Assembly (NCBI GenBank): GCA_019359495.1
Contig: JAHHHF010000111.1
Coordinates: 1 to 56,632, forward strand
DNA: 56,632 bases
Source of the DNA: Goleter apudmare HA4340-LM2
Lineage (GTDB): Bacteria; Cyanobacteriota; Cyanobacteriia; Cyanobacteriales; Nostocaceae
Direction: 5' to 3'
This document shows positions 1-9,228 of the stretch, in pieces. How positions within the stretch are numbered: the stretch's first letter is position 1; every line of letters starts with the position of its first letter. The translations under genes and the position numbers were made by a program. The notes under the pieces are model-generated. The model was not told where the DNA came from. It saw only the letters and a program-made list of their open reading frames with translations, and did no database searches.

Positions 1-150
1 TATGTGTCAGAAAATCAGTTATGTTCACTGGTTTGAGGAGATTATGTTTTGTTGACTAATTTCAGCTTTTTAGGCTTAGTCTTAATAAAAATGTAAAGTT
101 TTATATCAGCATTCAACATTTGTGATACCAATTTAAATTGGATACAGGAT

Positions 151-387
151 AGATGAGGAAAACTGCCGAGTTTATCTGCCTATGCAGTAATTTTACAAAC
201 AACCCCGATAGTAGCGATCGCACCTTTAATCATCCTCTGGCTTAAAAATAACACCTTTGCCGCCTTAGTAGTTTGCGCTTGGATTGTCGCCTTTTTCCCG
301 ATCATCTCCAACACTACACAGACTAAGCCATCACCAAGGTTGCTGGTTTTGTACTCAGGTTATGGAAATTTAAAGTTTAATTTTTAA
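151..387 (+). pseudogene. ABC transporter permease remnant
   Basis: One frame reads through KLPSLSAYAVILQ, TTPIVAIAPLIILWL and FAALVVCAWIVAFFPIIS, which is the core of a binding-protein-dependent ABC permease of the SsuC/TauC/ThiX type, including the region around the cytoplasmic loop that contacts the ATPase. The similarity spans only about 55 residues (roughly 160-318) and then dissolves into unrelated sequence before a stop at 385-387. There is no plausible start, and both the first membrane segments and the C-terminal half are missing. I read it as a decayed internal fragment. The substrate cannot be told from this piece. Confidence 0.55.
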
Positions 388-802
388 CAGCTTATATATA
401 TGGACGCATTATATTCCCATTATAAAAATATAATATCTAAAACTAGAGAATTTTGCAAGCGGTTTCTAAAATTACACTTCATGGATTGTGTAGAAAACAT
501 ATATATAACGCCACGATAATTTATGCTCATTGTTACAAAACTGTTGTCAATAAATCTAAAGCATGTATGATATGTATGGGATTTTAAATTATGCCAAGAA
601 ATATCAATATTTGAAACGTAATGCCAATAACAAGTTGATATTTTTAGTGGATGTTTTGAAGCAGAAACTGCACAAAAAAACAGCATTAATTGCTACAACT
701 TGATTTTCTCAAAAAATAAACTTCATTACAACTTTAAAAAAGGTTTATAGGCACAATGGGGGCAAAGAAACAATAATGTTTATTTGCGCTCGGAGACGAA
801 TA
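388..802. other. AT-rich leader region upstream of the flavodiiron genes
   Basis: This 415-base AT-rich stretch shows no reading frame that looks like a protein. It should hold the promoter of the flavodiiron pair. I did not find a clear GTA-N8-TAC NtcA site in the last 100 bases, so no regulatory site is claimed. Confidence 0.4.
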
Positions 803-2542
803 ATGGTATCGATGTCTACGACCGGCAACGCCCAGGCAGAGAACGTTCAGCATCGGCTAACGATACAAACTGTAAAAATTGCCCCTAATACAACGGCGAT
901 TCGCTCTCTTGATTGGGACCGCGATCGCTTCGATATCGAATTTGGCCTGCAAAACGGCACAACCTACAATTCATATCTAATTCAGGGCGAGCAGACAGTT
1001 TTGGTCGATACTTCTCACCAGAAGTTTCGTCATCTGTATTTAGAAACCTTAAAAAGCCTGGTGAACCCCAAGGCAATTGATTACATAATTGTTAGCCACA
1101 CAGAGCCAGACCATAGCGGCTTAGTTGAAGATGTCCTTCAGTTAGCACCGAGAGCCACTGTTTTAGCATCAAAAATTGCGCTCCAGTTTTTAGAAGGGTT
1201 GGTACATGATCCTTTTTCTAAGCGGATTGTCAAAAGTGGCGATCGCATAGATATTGGCAAAGGACACGAAATTGAATTTGTGAGTGCGCCTAACCTGCAC
1301 TGGCCAGACACCATCTTCAGCTATGATCGCAAAACCGAAGTCATCTACACCTGTGATGCTTTTGGAATGCACTTCTGTGACGATCGCACCTTTGATGAAG
1401 ACCTAGAAGCGATCGAAGCTGACTTTAGATTTTATTACGATTGTTTGATGGGCCCCAATGCCCGCTCTTTGCTGAACGCCATGAAGCGGATGGGTGATCT
1501 GGGGAAAATTAAAATCATCGCCAACGGTCACGGACCCCTACTTTACCACAACCTGGATGTACTAACTGGGTGCTACGAAAGTTGGAGCCAAAGACAAGCC
1601 AAAGCAGAAACAACCGTCGGCATATTTTATGTCTCAGAATACGGCTTTGGTGATCAGTTAGTTCAGGCAATTGGTGAAGGCGTCCAAAAAACTGGAGTGG
1701 GGATCGAAATGATCGATCTCAGTTCCGCCGAACTCCAAGAAATCCAAGAACTTGCAGGTAGAGCATCTGGCATTATTATTGGGATGCCTCCCACTACCGC
1801 CGCCGCCGCCCAAGCTGGGATAAGTTCCTTGCTATCTGTGGTCAAAAATAAACAACTAGTCGGCTTATTTGAATGTTACGGCGGGGATGATGAACCCGTT
1901 GATACCATCCGCAGAAAATTTATTGACTTGGGTGTCAAAGAAGCCTTCCCAGCCATTCGGATTAAACAAGCTCCCACCGCCGCCACCTACCAACTGTGTG
2001 CAGAAGCAGGGACAGACTTGGGACAAGTGCTGATGCGCGAGCGTAACATCAAGCAGATCAAGTCCCTTGATGTGAATATGGAAAAAGCCTTAGGTCGCAT
2101 TAGCAACGGCTTGTATATTGTCACTACCAAAAAAGGTGATGTCAGCAGTGCCATGCTGGCATCCTGGGTAAGTCAAGCGAGTTTGCAACCTTTGGGATTT
2201 ACAATTGCCGTTGCTAAAGACCGCGCGATCGATTCTCTCATGCAAATAGGCGATCGCTTCGTCCTCAACGTCTTAGAAGAAGGCAATTATCAAGAACTGA
2301 AAAAGCACTTCCTCAAACGCTTACATCCCGGTGCTGACCGCTTTGCTGGCGTCAAAACCCAAACAGCGAAAAATGGTTCTCCCATTCTCACAGATGCACT
2401 GGCATACATGGAATGTGAAGTTCAAAACAGCATTGAGTGTAGCGACCACTGGATTTTATACTGCACCGTCCAAGAAGGGCGAGTTTCCAAATCCGATGGA
2501 TTGACAGCAGTTCGCCATCGCAAAGTAGGTAATTATTACTAG
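803..2542 (+). CDS. flv3: Flavodiiron protein, Flv3 type (canonical diiron ligands)
   Basis: Cyanobacterial class C flavodiiron protein that transfers electrons from NAD(P)H to O2, forming water. It has three domains: a metallo-beta-lactamase-like diiron domain (about 30-260), a flavodoxin domain (about 270-410) and a C-terminal flavin reductase domain (about 430-579). Numbered from the ATG at 803, the canonical ligands are present: H99, E101, D103, H104, H166, D185 and H243. That separates Flv3/Flv4 from Flv1/Flv2. An in-frame ATG exists at 776, but the one at 803 has GGAG seven bases upstream and is preferred. It is followed by a non-canonical Flv1-type gene on the same strand, the order known for the heterocyst-specific flv3B-flv1B pair of Anabaena PCC 7120, so a role in protecting nitrogenase from O2 is likely but inferred. 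Confidence 0.9.
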   Translation: MVSMSTTGNAQAENVQHRLTIQTVKIAPNTTAIRSLDWDRDRFDIEFGLQNGTTYNSYLIQGEQTVLVDTSHQKFRHLYLETLKSLVNPKAIDYIIVSHTEPDHSGLVEDVLQLAPRATVLASKIALQFLEGLVHDPFSKRIVKSGDRIDIGKGHEIEFVSAPNLHWPDTIFSYDRKTEVIYTCDAFGMHFCDDRTFDEDLEAIEADFRFYYDCLMGPNARSLLNAMKRMGDLGKIKIIANGHGPLLYHNLDVLTGCYESWSQRQAKAETTVGIFYVSEYGFGDQLVQAIGEGVQKTGVGIEMIDLSSAELQEIQELAGRASGIIIGMPPTTAAAAQAGISSLLSVVKNKQLVGLFECYGGDDEPVDTIRRKFIDLGVKEAFPAIRIKQAPTAATYQLCAEAGTDLGQVLMRERNIKQIKSLDVNMEKALGRISNGLYIVTTKKGDVSSAMLASWVSQASLQPLGFTIAVAKDRAIDSLMQIGDRFVLNVLEEGNYQELKKHFLKRLHPGADRFAGVKTQTAKNGSPILTDALAYMECEVQNSIECSDHWILYCTVQEGRVSKSDGLTAVRHRKVGNYY

Positions 2543-2577
2543 GGAATAGGGCGTTGTTTCGACTCCGCTCAACAACC

Positions 2578-2607
2578 GGGCATAGGGCATAGGGCATTGG
2601 GCATAGG
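2578..2607. repeat. Heptanucleotide STRR array (GGGCATA units)
   Basis: Four consecutive seven-base units GGGCATA (one is GGGCATT) lie in the gap between the two flavodiiron genes. A short inverted repeat (GTTGTT...AACAAC, 2553-2576) sits just before them. Short tandem heptanucleotide repeats like this are characteristic of heterocystous cyanobacterial genomes. Confidence 0.75.
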
Positions 2608-2749
2608 AAGTATAGATAATTAATCTGAACTTCCCCCCATCTCCCCATCTCCCGTGGACTGAGCGAAGTCGTAAAGCCTGCGGCATAGCTGCGCCCTAAG
2701 TGCAGCCTCTCGCAGAGAAGTCCATCTCCCCTACTTCCACAAAATTCCC

Positions 2750-4564
2750 ATGAAATTCCGATCTTCCCTGAACCGCGTCGTGCAATTAGCTAAAAACTGG
2801 GTAAATCCTACCCGGTTTTTCCAAATTTTTCTCCAACTTCACCAAAAACCTATGCCCAATTCCAAACCCCGTGACGTACAAGTTTTGCCCATTGCGACAA
2901 ATACTAAGGTTCTCAGAGCACGTAGTTGGTCACGTTTGCGGTTTGAAATTGAATACGCACTTGAAAGAGGTACAACCTCTAATTGCTATTTAATTGAAGG
3001 TGATAAAATTGCAATTATTGACCCACCTGCTGAAACCTTTACCGAAATTTATTTAGAGGCATTACAGCAGACCATCAATGTCAAACGGTTGGACTATATA
3101 GTCTTGGGCCATTTTAATCCCAACCGAGTCGCAACCTACAAGGCAATTTTAGAATTAGCACCACAGGTAACTTTTGTTTGTTCTCTGCCTGGTGCTGCCA
3201 ACTTGCGGAATACTTTCCCAGAAGATGGTCTGAACATCTTAGTGATGCGGGGCAAAGAAACCCTAGATTTGGGCAAGGGTCATGTTTTAAAATTCTTTCC
3301 TACTCCCAGTCCTCGTTGGCCGGAAGGACTTTGTACCTACGACCAGCAAACCCAAATTCTCTACACAGATAAGCTATTTGGTGCTCATATCTGTGGCGAT
3401 GAAGTGTTTGATGATAACTGGGAGACATTTAGGGAAGACCAGCGCTACTACTACAACTGTTTGATGGCTCCCAATGCGTTGCATGTGGAAGCTGCTTTGG
3501 AGAAAATCTCCGATTTACAGGTGAGGATGTATGCAGTAGGTCACGGCCCTTTGGTACGCACCAGCTTAATCGAACTGACCAAAGCTTATGCTGAATGGAG
3601 TCACTCCCAAAGAACGCGGGAAATCTCCGTGGCTCTACTATATGCCTCAGCCTATGGTAACACTGCAACCTTAGCCCAGGCGATCGCTCTGGGATTAACT
3701 AAAGGCGGCGTGGCGGTAAAATCCATTAACTGTGAATTTGCTCCACCTGATGAGATTCGCACCACTGTACAAGAGTGTGATGCCTTTATCATTGGTTCTC
3801 CTACCATTGGCGGTCATGCGCCTACACCTATTCACACCGCCTTGGGAATTGTCCTCACTGTTGGTGACAGCAACAAACTCGCTGGGGTATTTGGTTCCTA
3901 CGGCTGGAGTGGTGAAGCCTTTGACTTAATTGAAGGTAAACTCCGGGATGCCGGTTATAAGTTTGGCTTTGAAACTTTGAAAGTCAAGTTTAAACCTGAT
4001 GATGTCACTCTCAAATACTGCGAAGAAGTCGGCACAGACTTTGCTCAAGCACTCAAAAAGGCCAAAAAAGTGCGCGTACCCCAACAAGCTGCTACTCCTT
4101 TAGAACAAGCCGTTGGTCGGATTGTCGGTTCAGTGTGCGTGATTAGTGCCAAGCAAGGAGAAGTATCTACAGGGATGCTCGGCGCTTGGGTATCTCAAGC
4201 TACCTTTAATCCACCAGGAATTACGATGGCGATCGCTAAAGAACGGGCGATCGAATCTCTGTTGTATCCAGGCGGTAAGTTTGTCTTGAATATCCTGGAA
4301 GAAGGCAATCAACACGACTACACAAAGCATTTCCGCAAATCTTTTGCCCCAGGCGAAGACCGATTTGCTTCTCTCTCCACAGCAGTTGCCGATAACGACT
4401 GTACAGTCCTCACTGATGCTCTAGCTTATTTAGAATGCTCAGTTAGCCAACGTCTAGAATGTGGCGATCACTGGGTAGTATATGCGATCGTTGACAACGG
4501 CAAATTACTCAAACCTGATGCCGTAACTGCTATCAACCATCGCAAGACTGGTACTCACTATTAA
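2750..4564 (+). CDS. flv1: Flavodiiron protein, Flv1 type (non-canonical metal site)
   Basis: Same three-domain layout as the preceding gene (diiron-like, flavodoxin, flavin reductase), 604 residues. The metal site is altered: the motif is H121-x-N123-x-N125-R126 where the canonical protein has H-x-E-x-D-H, and the next ligand position is in a PRWPE motif instead of LHWPD. Basic or neutral replacements of this kind define Flv1/Flv2, which act as partners of Flv3/Flv4 in O2 reduction. The first 34 residues have no counterpart in the upstream paralogue, and an internal ATG at 2852 (MPNSKPRD...) is a credible alternative start. The 207-base gap to flv3 contains repeats but no clear terminator, so co-transcription is plausible. 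Confidence 0.88.
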   Translation: MKFRSSLNRVVQLAKNWVNPTRFFQIFLQLHQKPMPNSKPRDVQVLPIATNTKVLRARSWSRLRFEIEYALERGTTSNCYLIEGDKIAIIDPPAETFTEIYLEALQQTINVKRLDYIVLGHFNPNRVATYKAILELAPQVTFVCSLPGAANLRNTFPEDGLNILVMRGKETLDLGKGHVLKFFPTPSPRWPEGLCTYDQQTQILYTDKLFGAHICGDEVFDDNWETFREDQRYYYNCLMAPNALHVEAALEKISDLQVRMYAVGHGPLVRTSLIELTKAYAEWSHSQRTREISVALLYASAYGNTATLAQAIALGLTKGGVAVKSINCEFAPPDEIRTTVQECDAFIIGSPTIGGHAPTPIHTALGIVLTVGDSNKLAGVFGSYGWSGEAFDLIEGKLRDAGYKFGFETLKVKFKPDDVTLKYCEEVGTDFAQALKKAKKVRVPQQAATPLEQAVGRIVGSVCVISAKQGEVSTGMLGAWVSQATFNPPGITMAIAKERAIESLLYPGGKFVLNILEEGNQHDYTKHFRKSFAPGEDRFASLSTAVADNDCTVLTDALAYLECSVSQRLECGDHWVVYAIVDNGKLLKPDAVTAINHRKTGTHY

Positions 4565-4570
4565 AAAGCA

Positions 4571-4638
4571 GGGACATGGGGCGCACGGGGAAGAGATGAA
4601 AACTTAACCCAATGACGGCAGTTGCTCCCCCATGTCCC
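4571..4638. repeat. Inverted repeat after the flavodiiron pair
   Basis: GGGACATGGGG at 4571-4581 pairs perfectly with CCCCATGTCCC at 4628-4638, with about 46 bases between. It begins six bases after the flv1 stop. It could fold in the transcript and end or stabilise it, but it has no T tract and resembles dispersed Nostoc repeats. Confidence 0.5.
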
Positions 4639-5002
4639 ATCTCAACAAAAATGATTAACTTAAATAGTTAACTTTTGCCAGAGTTTTCATACTGTTAAAA
4701 GTCAAAAGTAATGTTGTCTTATATTCAGTAATTATTACCAAGACAACTATAAAAATATTGTGTCATATATAACTATAGGTTCAGTATTTGGGCGACCAAA
4801 TATTAATTATATTAAATTTCTGATGTTGCATATTTGCAGGATGAATAGCTTTTTTGTGTGAGATAGCTGTCTTACTTGACTGTTGATTATTAATGGCTAG
4901 CAGGAGACAAAGCACAGATGATCTCACAAAAATCATCCCTAATTTGTGCAGCATCAAATTTCCCCTACTGTGAAAACGCTTGTATAATATCTTGTTTTTC
5001 TA
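4639..5002. other. Non-coding stretch between flv1 and the small ORF
   Basis: AT-rich sequence with no supported gene on either strand. It presumably contains the promoter of the small ORF at 5003. Nothing else was recognised. Confidence 0.4.
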
Positions 5003-5182
5003 ATGGCTTCACAAAATAACAAAATTAAATTTCCGCTTTGGCATTATCTCAAACAACCGTTGTTTAGTTCCCAGACTAAATTCATTTGGAATCCTCACCG
5101 TTTTGCTTTTATCTGGCAAATTCAACTTCTAGAAAGGTGCTGGAGTAAAGAATGTGATGCCAAAGGGCCTCAGCAGTATTAA
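5003..5182 (+). CDS. Small conserved-looking protein, 59 residues
   Basis: ATG at 5003 opens a 59-codon frame ending TAA at 5180-5182. The protein is basic and aromatic (motifs FPLWHYLKQPLF, KFIWNPHRFAFIW, LLERCWSKECD) and has no signal peptide or transmembrane helix. Its composition is protein-like, with W, F, H and P spread evenly and no low complexity. I recall near-identical short hypothetical proteins in other Nostocales, but that is memory, not a search. Function unknown. It lies 144 bases upstream of dnaE on the same strand and could share its leader. Confidence 0.6.
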   Translation: MASQNNKIKFPLWHYLKQPLFSSQTKFIWNPHRFAFIWQIQLLERCWSKECDAKGPQQY

Positions 5183-5326
5183 AGCAGGGTGTAGGGTCAT
5201 GAATCAATTCAAAATTCACCTTGCCTAAGTATCGGGTAACTGATTTGACTATAAAGAATATTGCTTCCGGGATTGAAAAATACGCAAACTGCGTTAGTCT
5301 AAGATCCCGTTGCTTTTTCTGTTCTT

Positions 5327-7960
5327 ATGTCCTTTGTCCCTTTGCACATTCACAGTGACTACAGCTTACTTGATGGGGCCAGTCAGTTGCCAGAGCTGGT
5401 TGATCAAGCGATCGCCCTGGGGATGAAAGCGATCGCCCTCACTGATCACGGTGTAATGTATGGTGCTGTGGAACTGATTAAAATCTGCCGCAGTCAGAAC
5501 ATCAAGCCCATAATCGGCAACGAAATGTATATCCTCAACGGCGATCTCGAAAAACAAGAACGTGGCCGTCCTAAATATCATCAAGTTGTTTTAGCAAAAA
5601 ATACTAAAGGCTACAAAAATTTAGTCAAGTTAACCACAATTTCTCACCTCAAAGGTGTGCAAGGCAAAGGTATTTTTTCCCGTCCTTGTATTAATAAAGA
5701 TTTACTCAAAGAATATCATGAAGGCTTAATTGTCACCAGCGCTTGTTTGGGTGGAGAAATTCCCCAAGCAATTCTCAGTAATCGACCAGATGCAGCTCGG
5801 AAAGTTGCCAAGTGGTATAAAGATGTTTTTGGTGAAGATTTTTATTTAGAAATTCAAGACCACGGCTCTCAAGAAGACAGAATTGTCAACGTCGAAATTA
5901 TTAAAATTGCCCGTGAGTTAGGCATTAAATTTGTTGCTACCAATGATTCCCATTATATTTCTTGTTTTGATGTAGAAGCACATGACGCTTTGCTATGTAT
6001 TCAAACTGGCAAGCTAATTAGTGAAGATAAGCGAATGCGGTATAGCGGTACAGAATATCTCAAATCTGCTGAAGAAATGCTGCTGCTATTTCGTGACCAT
6101 TTGCCAGATGATGTCATTGCTGAAGCTGTGGCAACCACCGAAGAAGTTGCAGATAAAGTCGAACCTTACCATATCATGGGCGACCCGAAAATCCCCACAC
6201 CGCCCATTCCGTCCGGTCACACTGCGGATACATATTTAGAAGAAGTTGCTTGGCAAGGACTGTTAGACCGGTTAAATCGTAAATCCCGCAATGAAGTTGA
6301 TGCTGTATACAAAGAAAGGTTGGAGTATGAACTCAAAATGCTCCAGCAGATGGGTTTTGCCACCTACTTTTTAGTTGTGTGGGATTACATTAAATTTGCT
6401 AGAGATAATAATATCCCCGTAGGCCCTGGTCGGGGTTCTGCAGCTGGTTCTTTGGTTGCCTATTCCATGCGAATTACCAACATTGATCCAGTACATCATG
6501 GGCTACTATTCGAGCGCTTTTTAAACCCAGAACGGAAATCCATGCCGGATATTGATACGGATTTCTGCATTGAAAAGCGAGATAAAGTTATTGAATATGT
6601 AACTGAGAAATATGGTGCTGATAAAGTTGCCCAAATCATTACCTTTAACCGTCTAACTTCCAAATCAGTCTTAAAAGATGTCGCCAGAGTATTAAATATT
6701 CCCTATGGGGAAGCCGACAAGATGGCGAAATTAATTCCTGTGGTGCGGGGTAAACCAACTAAACTCAAGGTGATGATTTCTAATGACACACCAGAACCAG
6801 AGTTTAAAGCCAAATATGATAACGATCCTAATGTGCGTCACTGGCTTGACATGGCAATGCGAATTGAAGGTACTAACAAAACCTTTGGTGTCCATGCCGC
6901 AGGTGTAGTAATTTCTGCCGAACCACTGGATGAAATTGTCCCTCTACAAAAGAATAATGACGGCTCTGTAATTACCCAATATTTCATGGAAGACCTGGAA
7001 TCAATGGGGCTGTTAAAAATGGACTTTCTCGGTCTACGAAATCTGACATTAATTCAAAAAACCATTGATTTAATTGAAGAAACCAGTGGCTATAGCATTG
7101 ACCCAGATGAAATCACAGGTCAAGAAAGAAAGGCCCAGAAGATATTAGCTAAAGGTGAACATAGCACCATGCCTAAAGATGTGCAAAAAGCCTATGCACT
7201 CTTGGAAGCCGGGGAATTAGAAGGGATATTTCAATTAGAATCCTCCGGGATGAAACAGATAGTTAGAGATTTGAAGCCTTCTAATATCGAAGATATTTCT
7301 TCAATTTTGGCACTGTATCGACCAGGCCCGTTAGATGCGGGACTAATACCTAAGTTTATTAACCGCAAACATGGACGGGAGAATATTGACTATGAAACTG
7401 CGATTTTGCAACCCATATTAAATGAAACCTATGGCATCATGGTCTATCAAGAGCAAATTATGAAAATTGCTCAAGACATGGCTGGATATACTCTAGGACA
7501 AGCCGACTTGCTGCGCCGGGCTATGGGTAAGAAGAAAGTAGCCGAGATGCAAAAGCAGCAGGAAAAGTTTATTGATGGCGCGACTAAAAACGGGGTGAAA
7601 AAGCAAGTAGCTGAGAAATTATTTGCCGACATGTTGAAGTTCGCCGAATATTGCTTAAGCTATGACACAGAAGTTTTAACAGTAGAATATGGCTTGGTTC
7701 CCATTGGGGAAATTGTGGAGAAAAATATTCAATGCACAGTGTTCAGTGTTGATAATAATGGCAATGTTTATACTCAACCTGTAGCACAGTGGCATCATCG
7801 GGGTAAACAGGAAATTTTTGAGTATTGTTTAGAAAATGGTTCAGTAATTCGGGCGACAAAAGACCATAAATTTATGACCACTGATGGGGAAATGTTGCCC
7901 ATTGATGAGATATTTGAGCGGGGTTTAGATTTGTTACAGGTGCAGGGTTTGCCGGAGTAA
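5327..7960 (+). CDS. dnaE: DNA polymerase III alpha subunit, N-terminal part with split-intein N half
   Basis: First half of the replicative polymerase, encoded as a split gene as in many cyanobacteria. The PHP domain starts at once ([11 protein letters not shown], from residue 7). The polymerase palm follows with PGRGSAAGS and the catalytic aspartates in PDIDTDF (D408, D410), and the third carboxylate in KMDFLGL (D566). Extein sequence ends at residue 775 with KFAEY, and the last 102 residues are the N part of the DnaE split intein, beginning CLSYDTE. The protein is joined in trans to the C extein from a separate dnaE-C gene that is not in this window. The C-terminal residues of the polymerase fingers, the beta-clamp motif and the OB fold must therefore come from that other locus. 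Confidence 0.95.
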   Translation: MSFVPLHIHSDYSLLDGASQLPELVDQAIALGMKAIALTDHGVMYGAVELIKICRSQNIKPIIGNEMYILNGDLEKQERGRPKYHQVVLAKNTKGYKNLVKLTTISHLKGVQGKGIFSRPCINKDLLKEYHEGLIVTSACLGGEIPQAILSNRPDAARKVAKWYKDVFGEDFYLEIQDHGSQEDRIVNVEIIKIARELGIKFVATNDSHYISCFDVEAHDALLCIQTGKLISEDKRMRYSGTEYLKSAEEMLLLFRDHLPDDVIAEAVATTEEVADKVEPYHIMGDPKIPTPPIPSGHTADTYLEEVAWQGLLDRLNRKSRNEVDAVYKERLEYELKMLQQMGFATYFLVVWDYIKFARDNNIPVGPGRGSAAGSLVAYSMRITNIDPVHHGLLFERFLNPERKSMPDIDTDFCIEKRDKVIEYVTEKYGADKVAQIITFNRLTSKSVLKDVARVLNIPYGEADKMAKLIPVVRGKPTKLKVMISNDTPEPEFKAKYDNDPNVRHWLDMAMRIEGTNKTFGVHAAGVVISAEPLDEIVPLQKNNDGSVITQYFMEDLESMGLLKMDFLGLRNLTLIQKTIDLIEETSGYSIDPDEITGQERKAQKILAKGEHSTMPKDVQKAYALLEAGELEGIFQLESSGMKQIVRDLKPSNIEDISSILALYRPGPLDAGLIPKFINRKHGRENIDYETAILQPILNETYGIMVYQEQIMKIAQDMAGYTLGQADLLRRAMGKKKVAEMQKQQEKFIDGATKNGVKKQVAEKLFADMLKFAEYCLSYDTEVLTVEYGLVPIGEIVEKNIQCTVFSVDNNGNVYTQPVAQWHHRGKQEIFEYCLENGSVIRATKDHKFMTTDGEMLPIDEIFERGLDLLQVQGLPE
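7652..7957 (+). other. DnaE split intein, N-terminal half (IntN, 102 residues)
   Basis: Residues 776-877 of the dnaE product. The first residue is the essential Cys1 of the splice junction (AEY|CLSYD). The block B motif ATKDHKF with its TxxH-like arrangement is present, and the half ends [10 protein letters not shown]-like at the natural split point. It closely resembles the fast-splicing Nostoc punctiforme DnaE IntN, with small differences. The expected partner is an IntC of about 36 residues at the start of dnaE-C elsewhere. Confidence 0.93.
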
Positions 7961-7997
7961 GCAAGAGGTCTATTTTGACCAAGGTTGGGACGATCAA

Positions 7998-8022
7998 CTA
8001 CTTCTCTTAAGATACAAGGTTG
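7998..8022 (+). repeat. 25-bp direct repeat, left copy
   Basis: The sequence starting CTACTTCTCTTAAGATACAA is repeated exactly at 8895-8919. The two copies enclose the Uma2 gene at 8207-8878, and both are followed closely by AACCCAACAT. Confidence 0.75.
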
Positions 8023-8206
8023 GGTTTCGCTCCGATCAACCCAACATGGATCTACACTAAAATAGCGATCGCACCCTGTAAAAAAACACTCAGAGTCCAG
8101 AGTAAGCGATCGCTTTATTTCGCAATAATCTCTAAAAAGATGTTATGGAGAAATCAGCATGAAATAAACGCAGAATACACCTTTATCTCAAAAATTAACA
8201 GGAAAG

Positions 8207-8878
8207 ATGACAATGGTCAGCAGCCTTAAAGAACTAATTGATGAGCCAGAATTGGGTCATGGTAACGACCCAGAAGAAAAGTTTATCAGTAGTGGTGTGA
8301 GTTGGGAAAGTTATGAATCGCTACTGACGAAATTAGAAAACAACTCTCATTACCGTATTAATTATTTAGATGGAATCTTAGAGATCGTGTCGCCATCAAT
8401 CAGACATGAAAAAATCAAAACGAATTTAGGAATGCTGTTAGAACGTTTTTTATACAGCAAGCGTATTCGGTTTGTACCTATGGGAAGTTCTACTTTTAAA
8501 AACAAAGCAAAAAAAGCTGGTGCAGAACCAGATGAGTGTTACTGCATAGGCGAAGAGAAAAAAATACCAGATTTAGCTATAGAAGTAGTTTTGACAAGTG
8601 GTAGTGTAAGCAAACTGGAAATCTACCGAAGATTAGGAGTTACAGAAGTCTGGTTTTGGGAGAGAAACCAGTTTAAGTTATACCATTTACGGGACAATTC
8701 CCAGAAAGAGCAAGCTACTGTTTACCCTGATACTTATGGGTATGAAGCAATCTCTAAAAGTGAGATACTTCCAGAATTAGATATTTCTTTGCTAGAGCAA
8801 TGTCTGACAATTTCGGATTCAATTCAAGCTATTGACGAATTTGAGCAGGGGTTGAAAGTAGCAGATGAGCAACAGTAA
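8207..8878 (+). CDS. Uma2-family (DUF820) PD-(D/E)XK nuclease-like protein
   Basis: 223 residues with the Uma2 fold pattern. After a helical start comes YRINYLDGILEIVSPS, then a helix with RHEKIK, then the nuclease-like core around EPDECYCIG and IPDLAIEVVLTSG (PD...E-x-V of the PD-(D/E)XK superfamily), ending with the EVWFWERNQFKLYHL strand pair. Uma2 proteins are hugely expanded in cyanobacteria and their cellular role is not established. The gene stands alone. It is flanked by an exact 25-bp direct repeat (7998-8022 and 8895-8919), which suggests it sits in a repeat-bounded cassette. GGAAAG lies just upstream of the ATG at 8207; an ATG at 8213 is also possible. Confidence 0.85.
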   Translation: MTMVSSLKELIDEPELGHGNDPEEKFISSGVSWESYESLLTKLENNSHYRINYLDGILEIVSPSIRHEKIKTNLGMLLERFLYSKRIRFVPMGSSTFKNKAKKAGAEPDECYCIGEEKKIPDLAIEVVLTSGSVSKLEIYRRLGVTEVWFWERNQFKLYHLRDNSQKEQATVYPDTYGYEAISKSEILPELDISLLEQCLTISDSIQAIDEFEQGLKVADEQQ

Positions 8879-8894
8879 TAGCCACGACGGTCTA

Positions 8895-8919
8895 CTACTT
8901 CTCTTAAGATACAAGGTTG
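8895..8919 (+). repeat. 25-bp direct repeat, right copy
   Basis: Exact copy of 7998-8022, starting 17 bases after the Uma2 stop. It is followed by GTGGCGTGGCAAGGCTAAAA, which matches the end of the MITE-like element at 33781. Confidence 0.75.
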
Positions 8920-8989
8920 AGTCTTGCTACGCGTAACCCAACATAGTGGCGTGGCAAGGCTAAAATATTGCAAACAATTTTCTTGTTGT

Positions 8990-9030
8990 GCGGGCATCTT
9001 GCCCGCTAATTAGAACGGGCAGGATGCCTG
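8990..9030. repeat. Double-hairpin dispersed repeat
   Basis: GCGGGCA-tct-TGCCCGC (8990-9006) is a perfect seven-base stem with a three-base loop. It is followed by a second imperfect hairpin, GGGCA-gga-TGCCTG. The same two-hairpin layout is found inside the 123-bp MITE at 34444-34566. The rest of the 350-base gap 8879-9228 has no gene. Confidence 0.6.
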
Positions 9031-9228
9031 TACTACAAGAGATTGCTAATACACAAAGTTAGCTTAGACACGCTAATAGATATACTATGAAAATAGCGAT
9101 CGCACATTAACACTACCAGAAATGTTCTTCCATAACACTCAATATTTATGCTTCTGTAATTTCAACTGCAAAGCACCAATCTAGAAAGCGCGATAATTCC
9201 TGATGGGACAATTACAGAAAAATCAATC

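Noticed and set aside
420-686. 88-codon minus-strand ORF upstream of flv3
   Set aside because: Rich in H, Y, I, N, S as expected from AT-rich non-coding DNA; no start signal or recognisable motif.
8020-8229. 69-codon ORF before the Uma2 gene
   Set aside because: Runs through two HIP1 octamers and a direct repeat and overlaps the true Uma2 start.
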